NCBI RefSeq assembly: GCF_963678545.1
Contig: NZ_OY782870.1
Span: forward strand, 2,666,001-2,730,000
DNA: 64,000 nucleotides
Source of the DNA: an uncultured Methanomethylovorans sp.
GTDB lineage: Archaea; Halobacteriota; Methanosarcinia; Methanosarcinales; Methanosarcinaceae
Direction: 5' to 3'
Under the pieces are notes generated by a model. It did not search any database. It was given only the letters and a program-made list of their open reading frames with translations, and was not told the DNA's origin. This document shows, in pieces, positions 26,160-36,319 of this stretch (positions within the stretch are counted from its first letter, which is position 1; each line of letters starts with the position of its first letter). The translations under genes were made by a program, and so were the position numbers.

Positions 26160-27179
26160 ATGACAAAGAAAGGAATATTCGCAGTTGTTATATTTTTATT
26201 CCTTTTTTTGATCGGATTGCACTTCCTTTTGCCCATTTTTAATGGTTCAGCCCTTCCCCTCATAGTGCTCAGTGGCAGTATGCATCCTTTCATGCGGGTA
26301 GAAGATATCGTAATCTCTGAATCTTTGTCACCTGAAGAGCTTGTTGTCGGAGATGTGATAACTTTCCACCCTCCTACCGCAGAGGAAGGTGTGTTTGTAA
26401 CACATCGCATTATCTACATAAATAGTAAGGACCCTTTGATCTTCCAGACAAAAGGTGATGCGAACGAGGATCTGGATCCATTCCTTGTTTCAGGAGATGC
26501 TGTTAAGGGTAAAATTGTTTTTGTAATTCCATATGCAGGATACTTGCCTCAAAATTCCAAGAACAAAACACTTTTTGTTCTCCTTATACTTTTGCCAGCT
26601 TCGATACTCATACTGGACGAGCTTAAAAACATAATCATGTATATCAATCCTGTAAAGGCCCGTAAAGCAGAGAAAAAGAAAAGAAAATTGTCAAGACGCA
26701 CCTCGTACAAAGTTAAGAGTAAGTATCTAGTCTCTATAACATGCATATGTTGCATATTATTTCTGCCGCTGCTTAGTCCTTATTTTGGTGGTAATGGCTG
26801 GTTCACCCTACAGGATAAATATACAAAAAATAATCCTGGCCAACTATCATCGGTGCTTGTATTGACACCAGAGAATGGCATACAAAATCCTTTGTATCCG
26901 GGATATAGTGTTATTTCTCCCTCTAATTCCACCACTGTAGACCTCAAACAGGAAGTAAAAACCAGTGTTTCCTATGTGCCATACATTCTACCGGTTTTCT
27001 GGATAATTTCTCTTTCTCAATTGCATCCTTTGATGCCTATAGTTTCTATTTTTATCTTATATACACTATTAATTCTTTTAATTACTCTACCTATATGGTA
27101 TAGGAAAATAGTCAAAAAGAAGAGAATAACCTATAGGCAGAGGTTATATCGACTAAAACGTTATCTTCATTTTGTCTGA
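26160..27179 (+). CDS. Signal peptidase I (S26, archaeal/SipW-like) with C-terminal membrane extension
   Basis: The 339-residue protein has an N-terminal helix, then LIVLSGSMHPFMRVEDIVIS with the catalytic serine. It continues with LVVGDVITFHPP, FVTHRIIYI with the catalytic histidine, and QTKGDANEDLDPFLV with the conserved aspartates. This is a complete archaeal-type S26 core in the first ~165 residues. The rest has further helices near 137-160, 185-205 and 275-320 and a soluble loop, which is longer than a usual signal peptidase. It lies directly after two SipW-type substrates and most likely processes them. The start at 26160 lacks a clear ribosome binding site. Confidence 0.87.
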   Translation: MTKKGIFAVVIFLFLFLIGLHFLLPIFNGSALPLIVLSGSMHPFMRVEDIVISESLSPEELVVGDVITFHPPTAEEGVFVTHRIIYINSKDPLIFQTKGDANEDLDPFLVSGDAVKGKIVFVIPYAGYLPQNSKNKTLFVLLILLPASILILDELKNIIMYINPVKARKAEKKKRKLSRRTSYKVKSKYLVSITCICCILFLPLLSPYFGGNGWFTLQDKYTKNNPGQLSSVLVLTPENGIQNPLYPGYSVISPSNSTTVDLKQEVKTSVSYVPYILPVFWIISLSQLHPLMPIVSIFILYTLLILLITLPIWYRKIVKKKRITYRQRLYRLKRYLHFV

Positions 27180-27256
27180 AACAAAACAGTATTAATAAAT
27201 AAGTATAAGATGTATTATCTGTAACTTATGTATATATTGGAGATGGAGGCAAAAGT

Positions 27257-28315
27257 TTGAAGGTCGAACTTCTTAAGTTACAGAACATTATAATTGAACG
27301 ATATAAGCCGATCCGCATATTGCTTTTTATGGTAATCCTGTTTTCAGTTCTATTGATAGCTTATTCCCTATTCAAACCCTCCTATGTTGAACAGAACTAT
27401 GTAACTTCATCATATTCCACTAAAGGGGTGTATAGTTATACAACCTATGTGAATGGATCTAATCCATTATATCCTGTGGGTACTGTACTGCCACCGAATC
27501 AACCTGCATATTTCTATTCAGTGTCTCCTATCTTAAATATGGCATTCACCTTCGGCATCGACGCATCCGATTCAGCTGATGTAAGTGTAAGCAGGAAAAC
27601 CATTATTTTAGCAACAGCGGAAAGTTATGAACAAATACAAGAATCTATATTATGGCAAAAAGAATTTCCTGTTGTAAATGCAGGTGATACGAGGCTTTCA
27701 AACGGTGACATAGCATCACATAATTTTTCTATAAATTTAGCACAGGTACAGGCTGTGGTCCAGGCTGTTAAGGATGACTTGCAGTACTCCCAGGAAACAA
27801 ATTTGACAATTATAACTTATGTTGATCTGGAAGGCAGCATCAACGGAAAGAATGTGGATGAAGTTTTAGAGTACTCTGTGCCTCTTCTTACCTCCGACTC
27901 TTACTACCAGTTATCTAAAAAGCTTGAATCAAATAATACTGTAGATATATACAGTACACAAACTATAAGGGATTCACCTCATTTAACAAGAATTGCCATT
28001 CCATTAGCATTATTGATCGTCTCTACTATTTCCTTAGTTGCTTTAAGGAAATTAATGTATATAGGTCCGGTTGACCCCTCCGAAATAATTCAGTTGGAAA
28101 AAATAGCTGACCTTGCAAAGTTTAACAGCTGGATAAGTCAAGGAGAAATGCCTGTTGAATATACAGATTTGAAAGAGGTAAAGTTAACTTCCCTTCAAGG
28201 ACTTGTGGATACAGCTTCTGAGATGGATATGAGGGTTATCCATGACAACAAAGAAGGTATCTATTTCACTATCCATGATGGAGTAATATATACTTTCTAT
28301 GAATCGGAACTGTAG
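27257..28315 (+). CDS. Membrane-anchored DUF5305-like protein
   Basis: The 352-residue protein has one N-terminal helix (ILLFMVILFSVLLIAYSLF) and an extracytoplasmic domain from about 45 to 245 containing GVYSYTTYVNGSNPLYPVG. A second helix lies near 248-267, and a cytoplasmic tail follows. The layout and the paired signal peptidase neighbour fit DUF5305, whose function is unknown. It begins with TTG at 27257, with GGAGGC seven to eight bases upstream. It probably belongs to the TasA-like locus, perhaps in assembly or anchoring, but this is inferred only from position. Confidence 0.68.
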   Translation: MKVELLKLQNIIIERYKPIRILLFMVILFSVLLIAYSLFKPSYVEQNYVTSSYSTKGVYSYTTYVNGSNPLYPVGTVLPPNQPAYFYSVSPILNMAFTFGIDASDSADVSVSRKTIILATAESYEQIQESILWQKEFPVVNAGDTRLSNGDIASHNFSINLAQVQAVVQAVKDDLQYSQETNLTIITYVDLEGSINGKNVDEVLEYSVPLLTSDSYYQLSKKLESNNTVDIYSTQTIRDSPHLTRIAIPLALLIVSTISLVALRKLMYIGPVDPSEIIQLEKIADLAKFNSWISQGEMPVEYTDLKEVKLTSLQGLVDTASEMDMRVIHDNKEGIYFTIHDGVIYTFYESEL

Positions 28316-28592
28316 TCATTTTGATGCAAATTAATCTTTTACTGTGCAGATAGCGGTGATCCCAAGGGTTAAAACGTTAAATAATTTATAATTTAATTAT
28401 ATTATTTACCCCCCAAAACTTTATATTTACACATAATCTGAATATATTATACAAAGAACCTGTAATTTGTCGATAATATGAATCTGATCAAACTGAGAAA
28501 AGCAAACAGATTGAAAAAAGGCTATCAATTTACTATGAACTGTTATTCTGTTAGTAATAGGTGTACTTTTTGTCTATCGGACGGTTATTTTC

Positions 28593-30740
28593 ATGAAAAT
28601 CCGCAATAAGACTTTGGCTATTCTTGGGATAACTTTTGTTTGCCTGGTTATATTCTTATCCTTCACTGCTGACCAGATAATTGGAAATAGTTTTGAAAAA
28701 CTGGAACAAGAGGAAGTTACAAAGAACATTGCAAGATCAACTGCAGCAATAGATATGCAATCTGAAAATCTTGCAATTATTGCAAGTGATTGGGGCCAGT
28801 GGGATGATACATATTATTTCTTACTTGGTCAATCAAAGTATTATGTTGCCAATAACCTTGGCGTTGATACAATTGCCAATCTTCGGCTAGATGCAATGCT
28901 TTTTTACGATACGAATGGTCACTTGTACCAAGTTGTTGGTGTTAATCCTGATACTTATGAAGAAAAGAATTCACCAATTGGTTTATTGCAAACTATTGCT
29001 TCTAATAAAAAGATTTTTTCAAAACCACTAAATCTCAGTTATATGAGTGGAATAATTAATACACCAGAAGGACCGGCATTGATTGCATCTAATCCCATAA
29101 CTAAAAGCTTAGATGTTGATTCTGTTGCAGGTACTATTGTCGTTGTAAGATATCTGGATTCGAATCTGATTCGGGAAATTGAACAAGATACTCAGTTAGC
29201 AATATCTCTTGAATCGTTTAGTCCAGATTTACAGGCTGACCATTCAAGTATTCACTATGTAAATGATACAACAGTAATAGGAACTGCTACCTTAAATGAT
29301 ATCAATGAAAATCCAGCACATTTGTTGGATATTGAAATGCCCAGGGCAATTCATCAGCGTGGTGTTTATGTTCTTAGATATATGTTCTATGCAATTATTG
29401 GCACTGGAGTAGTATATTTTGTTGTTCTTATGCTCTCTGTAGATAAGTCGTTGTTGTCTCGGATGTCCTTACTAAATAAGAATCTCAAAACGATTACTAT
29501 TGATGGATCACTGTCTTCCCGTGTAAAGATTGATGGAGATGATGAACTAACTGAACTAGCAGATAATATAAACTACATGTTAGAGTCACTAGAAGAAAAT
29601 GACAAAAGGATTCAACAGATCGAACTTGAAAATAAGATAAAATTTCAAAATGTTTTCTTAAATACGATATGTGGTGTTCTTATAATAGATGCTGATACTC
29701 ATATTATAGTCGAAACCAATCCCGTTGCTGCAAATCTTATAGGCTTAAAGGAAGAAGATATTATTGGAAATGTTTGCCATAAATTTGTCTGCCCCGCTGA
29801 AAAAGGGAAGTGTCCGATTACTGACTTGGGTTTTGTTGTTGATAAATCAGAACGGATGATCCTAAATAAGAATGGAAAAACCATTCCAATTTTGAAATCT
29901 GTAATACCGGTAAGAATTTCGGGAAAGGACTATCTGATAGAAAGTTTTATGGATCTAACAACAATAAAAAAAGCTGAAGAGGATTTAGTCCAAGAAAAGA
30001 TCATTGCAGAATCAGCAAATCGTGCTAAAAGCACTTTCCTTGCAAACATGAGTCACGAACTACGGACACCTCTCAATTCAATAATAGGTTTTTCCGATAT
30101 TATTATTGAGGGTATGACAGGAGAGATCAATGATGAGCAATCGAAATTCTTAGGCTACATCTCAGCAAGTGGACATCATTTATTATCACTTATTAATAAC
30201 ATACTTGACCTTTCTAAGATAGAGGCTGGTAAGTTTGATTTGAATCTGGAGCCTGTTTTTATTGAAAGCTTGTTTGCAGAAGTTAAGGAATTGATCTTAC
30301 CGCTTGCCATTAAAAAGTCAATCAAGGTTAATTTTTCAACTGATAGTAAAATAACAGAAATATGTGCTGACAGGATACAATTAAAACAGATTCTCTTTAA
30401 TCTGCTAAGTAATGCTATCAAATTCACTCCCAAAGATGGAAAGGTAGATGTCTTTGCTGAGCTTGTTTCGGACAGAATAAGAGTTTCAGTAAAAGATACT
30501 GGAATTGGAATATCTGAAGATAATAAAAAGGAAGTGTTCCACCCATTTGCACAACTTAATTCAGCAAAAAGTAGCCGATATGAAGGAACAGGACTTGGTC
30601 TTTCTCTTGTTAAAAAGTTCGTGGAATTACATAATGGTAAAGTCTGGTTTGAGAGTGAATTGGGAAAAGGCTCGACTTTTATTTTCGAGTTACCTTTGGA
30701 TAGCGGTTGTGAAAAAATAAATTTAGATGTCGATGACTAA
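28593..30740 (+). CDS. CHASE4-HAMP-PAS sensor histidine kinase
   Basis: The 715-residue protein has a first helix at 8-26, then an external CHASE4 domain (ASDWGQWDDTYYFL). A second helix near 262-282 is followed by a HAMP linker and a PAS domain near 345-460 carrying CHKFVCPAEKGKCPI. The kinase core follows: H box ANMSHELRTPLNSIIGF with His near 488, N box NLLSNAIKFTP, DTGIGIS, and GTGLGLSLVKKF. No receiver domain is attached and no response regulator gene is adjacent. It follows the fibre locus in the same direction after a 277-base gap, so it could sense a surface signal, but the link is unproven. Confidence 0.88.
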   Translation: MKIRNKTLAILGITFVCLVIFLSFTADQIIGNSFEKLEQEEVTKNIARSTAAIDMQSENLAIIASDWGQWDDTYYFLLGQSKYYVANNLGVDTIANLRLDAMLFYDTNGHLYQVVGVNPDTYEEKNSPIGLLQTIASNKKIFSKPLNLSYMSGIINTPEGPALIASNPITKSLDVDSVAGTIVVVRYLDSNLIREIEQDTQLAISLESFSPDLQADHSSIHYVNDTTVIGTATLNDINENPAHLLDIEMPRAIHQRGVYVLRYMFYAIIGTGVVYFVVLMLSVDKSLLSRMSLLNKNLKTITIDGSLSSRVKIDGDDELTELADNINYMLESLEENDKRIQQIELENKIKFQNVFLNTICGVLIIDADTHIIVETNPVAANLIGLKEEDIIGNVCHKFVCPAEKGKCPITDLGFVVDKSERMILNKNGKTIPILKSVIPVRISGKDYLIESFMDLTTIKKAEEDLVQEKIIAESANRAKSTFLANMSHELRTPLNSIIGFSDIIIEGMTGEINDEQSKFLGYISASGHHLLSLINNILDLSKIEAGKFDLNLEPVFIESLFAEVKELILPLAIKKSIKVNFSTDSKITEICADRIQLKQILFNLLSNAIKFTPKDGKVDVFAELVSDRIRVSVKDTGIGISEDNKKEVFHPFAQLNSAKSSRYEGTGLGLSLVKKFVELHNGKVWFESELGKGSTFIFELPLDSGCEKINLDVDD

Positions 30741-30949
30741 TACCTCCACAAAAAGAGGAATATTTGATCGAAATCATTTGAAAGTCCATATATTATTTTA
30801 AACTATTTCAATTAACCGACCTCATCCAACACCATTTAACTAAAATGGATCTTCAAGAGAAAGTTAAGAATTAAGTTGGTAGTTGAGTGCTTGAGGTAGA
30901 ATGGAAAGGGAAAAATAAGGAGAACTGAGAGAATTACTAGATAGAGATT

Positions 30950-32428
30950 TTAACGAAGATTTTTTTCGATAGTACCTACCAGAGTTTTTAAGGTCTTTAT
31001 CCTAAAATAGTTTTTATCGTTAGACTCCACTACTGTCCAAGGAGCATAACTAGTATCAGTCTTTAACAGCATCTCATCAACTGCTTTGAGATAATCATCC
31101 CATTTTTCTCTGTTTCTCCAATCATCCTTAGTAATTTTCCACTGCTTTTCAGGGGTATTCTCCCTACTCTGAAATCTTCTAAGCTGCTCTTCCTTATCGA
31201 GATGCAACCAAAATTTCACAATGATAGTTCCAAAATCTGTTAGAGTTTCTTCAAATTCATTGATCTCTTCATAAGCCTGTTTCCATCTATCTTCAAAACA
31301 AAAATTCTCCACCCGTTCTACAAGAACCCTACCGTACCAACTCCTGTCAAATATAGTAATATGCCCTGCTTCGGGTACTCTCCTGTAGAAGCGCCATAAG
31401 TAATGATGGCTCTTTTCATAATCATTAGGAACTCCTATAGGTTCAACTTTATAAAGTCTTGGATCAAGTAACTCAGCTATTCGTTTTATGTTTCCACCTT
31501 TACCCGCAGCATCCCAGCCTTCAAAAGCAATCATCAAAGGTCGTTTTTCCCTAAAAAGTTCATATTGAAGCTTGCCAAGTATTTTCTGGTAGAAATCCTT
31601 TTCCTGTTCATATAGTTCATCCTCTATCGTCAAGGAAAGATCTGCATTCAAAAGTCCATGTGATGATGGCTTATAATCATCTATTTTGTTTGAAATGGGT
31701 AGTAAGCAGTTGGTTTGCAACTTACTTTCAATGTAGTTTTCTATTGTAATAAGAATCGTAGAGAGGATCTTGATGGTTGCATGATTTGAGTTTTCTGCTC
31801 CCACTATTGTCCAAGGAGAATGCGATAAATGAGTTTTTTCGATCATTTCATCTACCAAGGAGAAATATCGTTTGTACTCAGTATCGTAATCTAACTCCTC
31901 AGCAACGATAGAAATTGGGATATCCTTTTTTTTATATACTTTTAGCCTTTTAGCTTGCTCTTGTTGACTAATATGCATGAAAAACTTCATGAGAAGATAA
32001 CCATCATTTGTAAGCTGTTTTTCGAATTTATTTATCTCTTTTATGTAATAATTCAATTCATCGTACTTTGACTTTCGATCAAAAGACTCTATTATGCTTC
32101 GGCTGTACCAGCTTCTTTCAAATATAGCTATTTTCCCATATGCCGGTATTTTTTGCCAGAATCTCCATAACATTGGTTTCCTTGATTCTTCTTCAGATGG
32201 TTTTACGATCACATGGAACCTTAAGCCCATTGGATTAAAGGCTAACATGCAACGATTGATAATACTATCCATTCCAGAGGCATGCCATCCTTCAAAAACT
32301 ATGATTACAGGTATTTGCATCTTCCATGCCTTACGCTGTAACTCGCCTATACGGATGTACAAGTCGTCTATCCGGGCCTTGTACTCCTCCTTGCTCATAC
32401 GTGATGACAGATCGATATTCTCGAGCAT
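30950..32428 (-). CDS. pap: Polyphosphate:AMP phosphotransferase (tandem PPK2 domains)
   Basis: This 492-residue protein carries two PPK2 domains. The first has a degraded Walker-type loop FEGWHASGMDSIINR. The second (from about 285) has an intact FEGWDAAGKGGNIKR, plus GVPNDYEKSHHYLWRFYRR and IFDRSWYGRVLVERVE. Such tandem proteins are PAP enzymes, which use polyphosphate to turn AMP into ADP; the C-terminal half is usually the catalytic one. A GAGAGG site precedes the ATG by about five bases. The membrane protein gene lies 25 bases upstream in the same direction, so the two share a transcript. It forms part of the polyphosphate island. Confidence 0.9.
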   Translation of the reverse strand: MLENIDLSSRMSKEEYKARIDDLYIRIGELQRKAWKMQIPVIIVFEGWHASGMDSIINRCMLAFNPMGLRFHVIVKPSEEESRKPMLWRFWQKIPAYGKIAIFERSWYSRSIIESFDRKSKYDELNYYIKEINKFEKQLTNDGYLLMKFFMHISQQEQAKRLKVYKKKDIPISIVAEELDYDTEYKRYFSLVDEMIEKTHLSHSPWTIVGAENSNHATIKILSTILITIENYIESKLQTNCLLPISNKIDDYKPSSHGLLNADLSLTIEDELYEQEKDFYQKILGKLQYELFREKRPLMIAFEGWDAAGKGGNIKRIAELLDPRLYKVEPIGVPNDYEKSHHYLWRFYRRVPEAGHITIFDRSWYGRVLVERVENFCFEDRWKQAYEEINEFEETLTDFGTIIVKFWLHLDKEEQLRRFQSRENTPEKQWKITKDDWRNREKWDDYLKAVDEMLLKTDTSYAPWTVVESNDKNYFRIKTLKTLVGTIEKNLR

Positions 32429-32453
32429 TTAAGCCTCTCTTCGAATTTTTCAT

Positions 32454-33761
32454 TTATCTAAAGAATAATCTATGCTGGAACATACTCCAAACTATAAGAG
32501 CAAGGCTTCCAGTAATAACAATTAATATGAAAGATTTTATGGACCTACTGAACAAATCCTTAGATCCCGTTACTTTTATGAACACTGGTTTTGTCAGTGT
32601 GCTTATGATACTTGCCATTACCGCAGTTTCAGCAGCAGTTTGATAGGAGATACTTCCTCCAAGCGCAAGAGATGCCACAGAAGCAGTAACTGCTGCACTG
32701 CTGACTATACCTCCCAAAGCAGTAGCGTAAGTACCTACAGGTCCTGCAAAAGTATTGGCTGTGTTTGCAAGTAACAGGAAAAGAGAAAATACCAAACCAA
32801 ACTTAAAAGCAGGTCCAAGAGCAAAAGGCGATCCTATTTCAAGTGTCTCCTGGGTAACTTCCATTTTCTGCCTTTCAAACAATACAAGCATAATAGTAAC
32901 AAGTCCCATTAATAAGAAGGGAGGGAGCATTAGTAATGCAGTTTTTCCGCTTGTGTCCACGATGACAGCGATCACAAGATCCCGAATGAACATAGATATA
33001 ACAGCAAGCATAGAACCTATGTACACATTCTCAGTAAGGTGAACTTTTCTGCGTGAAATGTTTGCCAGTGCTACGATTGTAGCTTCACTGCTTACCAGAC
33101 CTCCCAGAAGGCCAGAATAAGCAATTCCTCCTTTTGAACCCATCTTTTTGAGAGATAGATAGTTAACAAAACTAATAGAAGATACAAGGACGACAATAAG
33201 TATACCTGATTTAAGGTTGAGCACACCATATAAAGGCTCACTGGGCACTAGAGGATATAAAACAAAAACAACTGCCAGAAACTTCAAGGCGCCTGCAATG
33301 TCACCTTCTGATAAATGTTCTGCCAATGAATGTAATGGTTTTTTCTCAATCAGCACAAAAGTTAGAACAACAGCAGAAACAATTGGAACAAGGAACATAC
33401 CAATGCCGACCAGAACACCTAAAAGATATGTAAAAAAGAGAGCAATAGCACTGGTAAGTCCGGAACGTCCATAAACTACGTTTACTGCATAGACTATTAG
33501 TATGCAGGAAACAAACATAAAAATAGTAGTTATAAGAAGGACATCAAAAGAAACGTAAGGTTGCATGAATGTAGCAAGCATGCCAATAAGACATGTAATA
33601 GTAAAGGTCCTTACTCCAGCATAGATTTTTTTACTTGTTCTCCAGTGCTCACGTTCGATTCCTATAAGTATTCCTATCATCAAAGAAACACCCAGTTTCT
33701 CAAAAAAACTTACCAGAAATGGATCAAATCCAAATTGATTAATTAAGTCCACTATTTGCAT
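32454..33761 (-). CDS. MgtC/SapB plus DUF4010 membrane protein
   Basis: The protein has 435 residues and about twelve membrane helices. The N-terminal LGVSLMIGILIGIEREHW and AGVRTFTITCLIGMLAT are the MgtC/SapB-type block. The rest is DUF4010, including SKGGIAYSGLLGGLVSSEATIVAL and the C-terminal SAAVTASVASLALGG. The family occurs in many archaea without a firm function; transport of an ion is often proposed. It lies between the PAP gene and the divergent ferredoxin gene within the polyphosphate island. A link to phosphate or counter-ion handling is inference. An AAGG site precedes the ATG. Confidence 0.83.
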   Translation of the reverse strand: MQIVDLINQFGFDPFLVSFFEKLGVSLMIGILIGIEREHWRTSKKIYAGVRTFTITCLIGMLATFMQPYVSFDVLLITTIFMFVSCILIVYAVNVVYGRSGLTSAIALFFTYLLGVLVGIGMFLVPIVSAVVLTFVLIEKKPLHSLAEHLSEGDIAGALKFLAVVFVLYPLVPSEPLYGVLNLKSGILIVVLVSSISFVNYLSLKKMGSKGGIAYSGLLGGLVSSEATIVALANISRRKVHLTENVYIGSMLAVISMFIRDLVIAVIVDTSGKTALLMLPPFLLMGLVTIMLVLFERQKMEVTQETLEIGSPFALGPAFKFGLVFSLFLLLANTANTFAGPVGTYATALGGIVSSAAVTASVASLALGGSISYQTAAETAVMASIISTLTKPVFIKVTGSKDLFSRSIKSFILIVITGSLALIVWSMFQHRLFFR

Positions 33762-33855
33762 GGTGCCTTCTCTTTACTTATGTAAAAGAGAATATGAATT
33801 AGACCCCATATATAATAAATCCTCAGCAGATTTTTATTTTTATTAGGTGCATCAC

Positions 33856-34287
33856 ATGGGGGAAAAAGTAAAAGACCAATTGCACAAGATATGTGAATTG
33901 AAGATATTTCCTTTGCAGACCCCCAAAAGTAAGAGGTGCTATATGCCTTGGATATTGAAGAAGAAGTGCATAGCTTGTAAAAAGTGTGTTAAGCAATGTC
34001 CTGCGGATGCTATTTCTATGTCCAAGGACAAAGCTGTTATCGATGACAGCACATGTATTTTTTGTGGAAAATGCATGAAAGTATGCCCCGTACATGCTAT
34101 ATTGAAAGATAGAGATAAAGTGAAAGTGGACGTGGAAAGCAATATAAAGTCATTTTTGAAAAAAATGAAAAAGCACAATGGTTCTGCTACAAAAAGCCAC
34201 ATTCTGAAAAGGGAATTGAAACAGCTTGAAAGGCAGAAGAAGATAATACAAGGTACTATCCGAGAACTTAAGCGTTTTAAACCTTGA
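33856..34287 (+). CDS. Ferredoxin-like protein with two 4Fe-4S clusters
   Basis: The 143-residue protein has two cluster motifs, CIACKKCVKQCPADAI and CIFCGKCMKVCPVHAI, near residues 39-54 and 68-83. A lysine-rich C-terminal helical tail of about 55 residues (SFLKKMKKHNG and onward) follows. The start at ATG 33856 is chosen because AGGTG lies six bases upstream; the frame opens at GTG 33847. The basic tail is unusual for a ferredoxin and could bind a polyanion such as polyphosphate, which would suit its neighbours, but this is speculative. Confidence 0.82.
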   Translation: MGEKVKDQLHKICELKIFPLQTPKSKRCYMPWILKKKCIACKKCVKQCPADAISMSKDKAVIDDSTCIFCGKCMKVCPVHAILKDRDKVKVDVESNIKSFLKKMKKHNGSATKSHILKRELKQLERQKKIIQGTIRELKRFKP

Positions 34288-34360
34288 AAAACTGCTCAAT
34301 AATGTCCCTTCATTTTATTTTTGCACATAACTTTATTTATCAGAAAAGATAGGATTACTT

Positions 34361-36127
34361 ATGGAACGAGAGGGGAAAGATAGTATTTCAAAGAGAACTA
34401 TGCTTTTAGCGAGCATTGCAGGATTAATCTGCATAGCATTTGCGATCATATTCGCATTATTTGAAAGCATTAACCGATTTTCTGAATCTTACCAGATAGT
34501 TCTATCCATTGGACTTGCAGAAACAGGTTTTCTGCTTATCCTGGTAGGCTTAAACCTACTGTTTCCCTGGAAGATGAACATAGTAGTTCTTTTATCACTA
34601 GGTTCCATGCTATCTGCTTCAGGAATTCTGGGTTTTATTCTCCTTTATCCTGATGCCTGGTTCTATCCAAAAGTGACATACATAATGCTTTCTTATGCTT
34701 CTGGTATATTCCTACTTTTATCTAACATCGTATTGCAGCAATCAATAAGTATTTCCGCCCCTATAAGCCGCAGGTCTGAGCCCAATAGTATTGACAGAGG
34801 AAATACTATGTACTCCGGAGAAAAACAACTAACAACGGCCCTTACCAGTATGATGGTTTCTCAAATAATAAGCCCAGCAAGTGAATTCCCGATGTGGAAT
34901 TCCACTTGCCATGAAAATGAGATATATGTATGTGATACTGAGGTCATTCTGGATGAAACTGAAAAAAGCAAAGCCTGTACAGTGGAATCATCGACAGAAA
35001 GCATTCCAGAAACAGTATTTCCAGAAACAATGATGGACCTTACCCTAGAAACACGTGGAAATATAGGTGATCTTGCAACAACCACAGACAGTATTACAGA
35101 AGACATCGGTGCTGAAACAAATATCAAAAGCTTCCTTGCAATGAAAAGAACTGATATCAAAAAAGACGACCACATGCGAGAAGCTGCCCATAAGATATTG
35201 AGATTCCATTTTGCAAGAATGCTTAAACATGAGCGCGGCACAATGCTGGGCAAGGATATAGAAGAGTTGCATGATATGCGAGTTGCAGCCATGCGCATGC
35301 GTTCTGTTCTACAGGTATTCAACGGTCATCTAGACATAAATGTAATGAAAAACTTTTTCATGAGCATTAAAACAACACGCAGATCCCTTGGAGCCGTACG
35401 AGATCTGGATGTGTTCATGGAAAAGATACAGCACTATATCGAGTTGCTCCCAGAGGAAAGGAAGCCAGAACTGGACGAACTCATTAACACCCTTCTGATA
35501 GAAAGAGATAAAGGAAGAGGGCTTATGTTATTGCATCTTGATAGCAGTAAGTACGATAAGTTCAAGAATAAGTTCACAAAAGTACTGGAAAAAGAAGGAC
35601 AATGGGATGAATCCCTAATAGACAATGATGGAAAACCTCTGCCCCACAGAGTAAGGGACGTGCTGCCTCCTCTTTTATATAAGCAACTTGCTGCGGTGAG
35701 GGCCTACGATGATCTTGTACATGAGGCTGAGCCTTCCTATGAGATGTTGCATGCTTTACGGATAGATGTGAAGATTCTAAGATATACTCTGGAATTCTTC
35801 GAGGAAGTCCTGGGCGATAAAACAAACAGCTTGGTCAAGGACCTCAAAACACTGCAGGACAATCTTGGCGACATTCATGATGCGGTAGTGGCAATGGAAT
35901 TACTGGAGAACTATTTGAAATATGGGAAATGGGGTGCTATGGAAGGAAGGAAATCGGAAGAAAAGCACATAATTTCAACAGATCATGGAATCGAAAATTA
36001 TCTTGCCTACCGTAAGAATGAGATCACTGAATTACTTGAAGCTTTTCCGGAAGTATGGGTAAGAGTAATGGAACAGGATTTCGGGGTCAGGTTCTCAGGT
36101 GTCATCGCCTCATTATACCGAGATTGA
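34361..36127 (+). CDS. CHAD-domain protein with N-terminal membrane region
   Basis: The 588-residue protein has four hydrophobic helices in the first ~125 residues and an acidic linker of about 130 residues. A CHAD domain runs from about 265 to 540. Conserved histidine-helix blocks are LHDMRVAAMRMRSVLQVF, TRRSLGAVRDLDVFM and LHALRIDVKILRYTLEFF. CHAD domains bind polyphosphate and are found on polyphosphate granules. The neighbouring ppk and ppx genes agree. A membrane-tethered CHAD protein is less common and may place polyphosphate at the membrane. Confidence 0.87.
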   Translation: MEREGKDSISKRTMLLASIAGLICIAFAIIFALFESINRFSESYQIVLSIGLAETGFLLILVGLNLLFPWKMNIVVLLSLGSMLSASGILGFILLYPDAWFYPKVTYIMLSYASGIFLLLSNIVLQQSISISAPISRRSEPNSIDRGNTMYSGEKQLTTALTSMMVSQIISPASEFPMWNSTCHENEIYVCDTEVILDETEKSKACTVESSTESIPETVFPETMMDLTLETRGNIGDLATTTDSITEDIGAETNIKSFLAMKRTDIKKDDHMREAAHKILRFHFARMLKHERGTMLGKDIEELHDMRVAAMRMRSVLQVFNGHLDINVMKNFFMSIKTTRRSLGAVRDLDVFMEKIQHYIELLPEERKPELDELINTLLIERDKGRGLMLLHLDSSKYDKFKNKFTKVLEKEGQWDESLIDNDGKPLPHRVRDVLPPLLYKQLAAVRAYDDLVHEAEPSYEMLHALRIDVKILRYTLEFFEEVLGDKTNSLVKDLKTLQDNLGDIHDAVVAMELLENYLKYGKWGAMEGRKSEEKHIISTDHGIENYLAYRKNEITELLEAFPEVWVRVMEQDFGVRFSGVIASLYRD

Positions 36128-36319
36128 AATCTTACAGACCTATAGGGATATAGAAACTATATACATACAGGTAGAGCTATTGCTAATAAGTATAAAATGT
36201 TATTATATGAGGATCAATATTTTATGAAAATACCTCTTTACAATGACATTTCATGAAATCGTATTCAATTCTAGAACATATGTGGCTAGAAAATATATAC
36301 ATAACTTAAATTATATATT

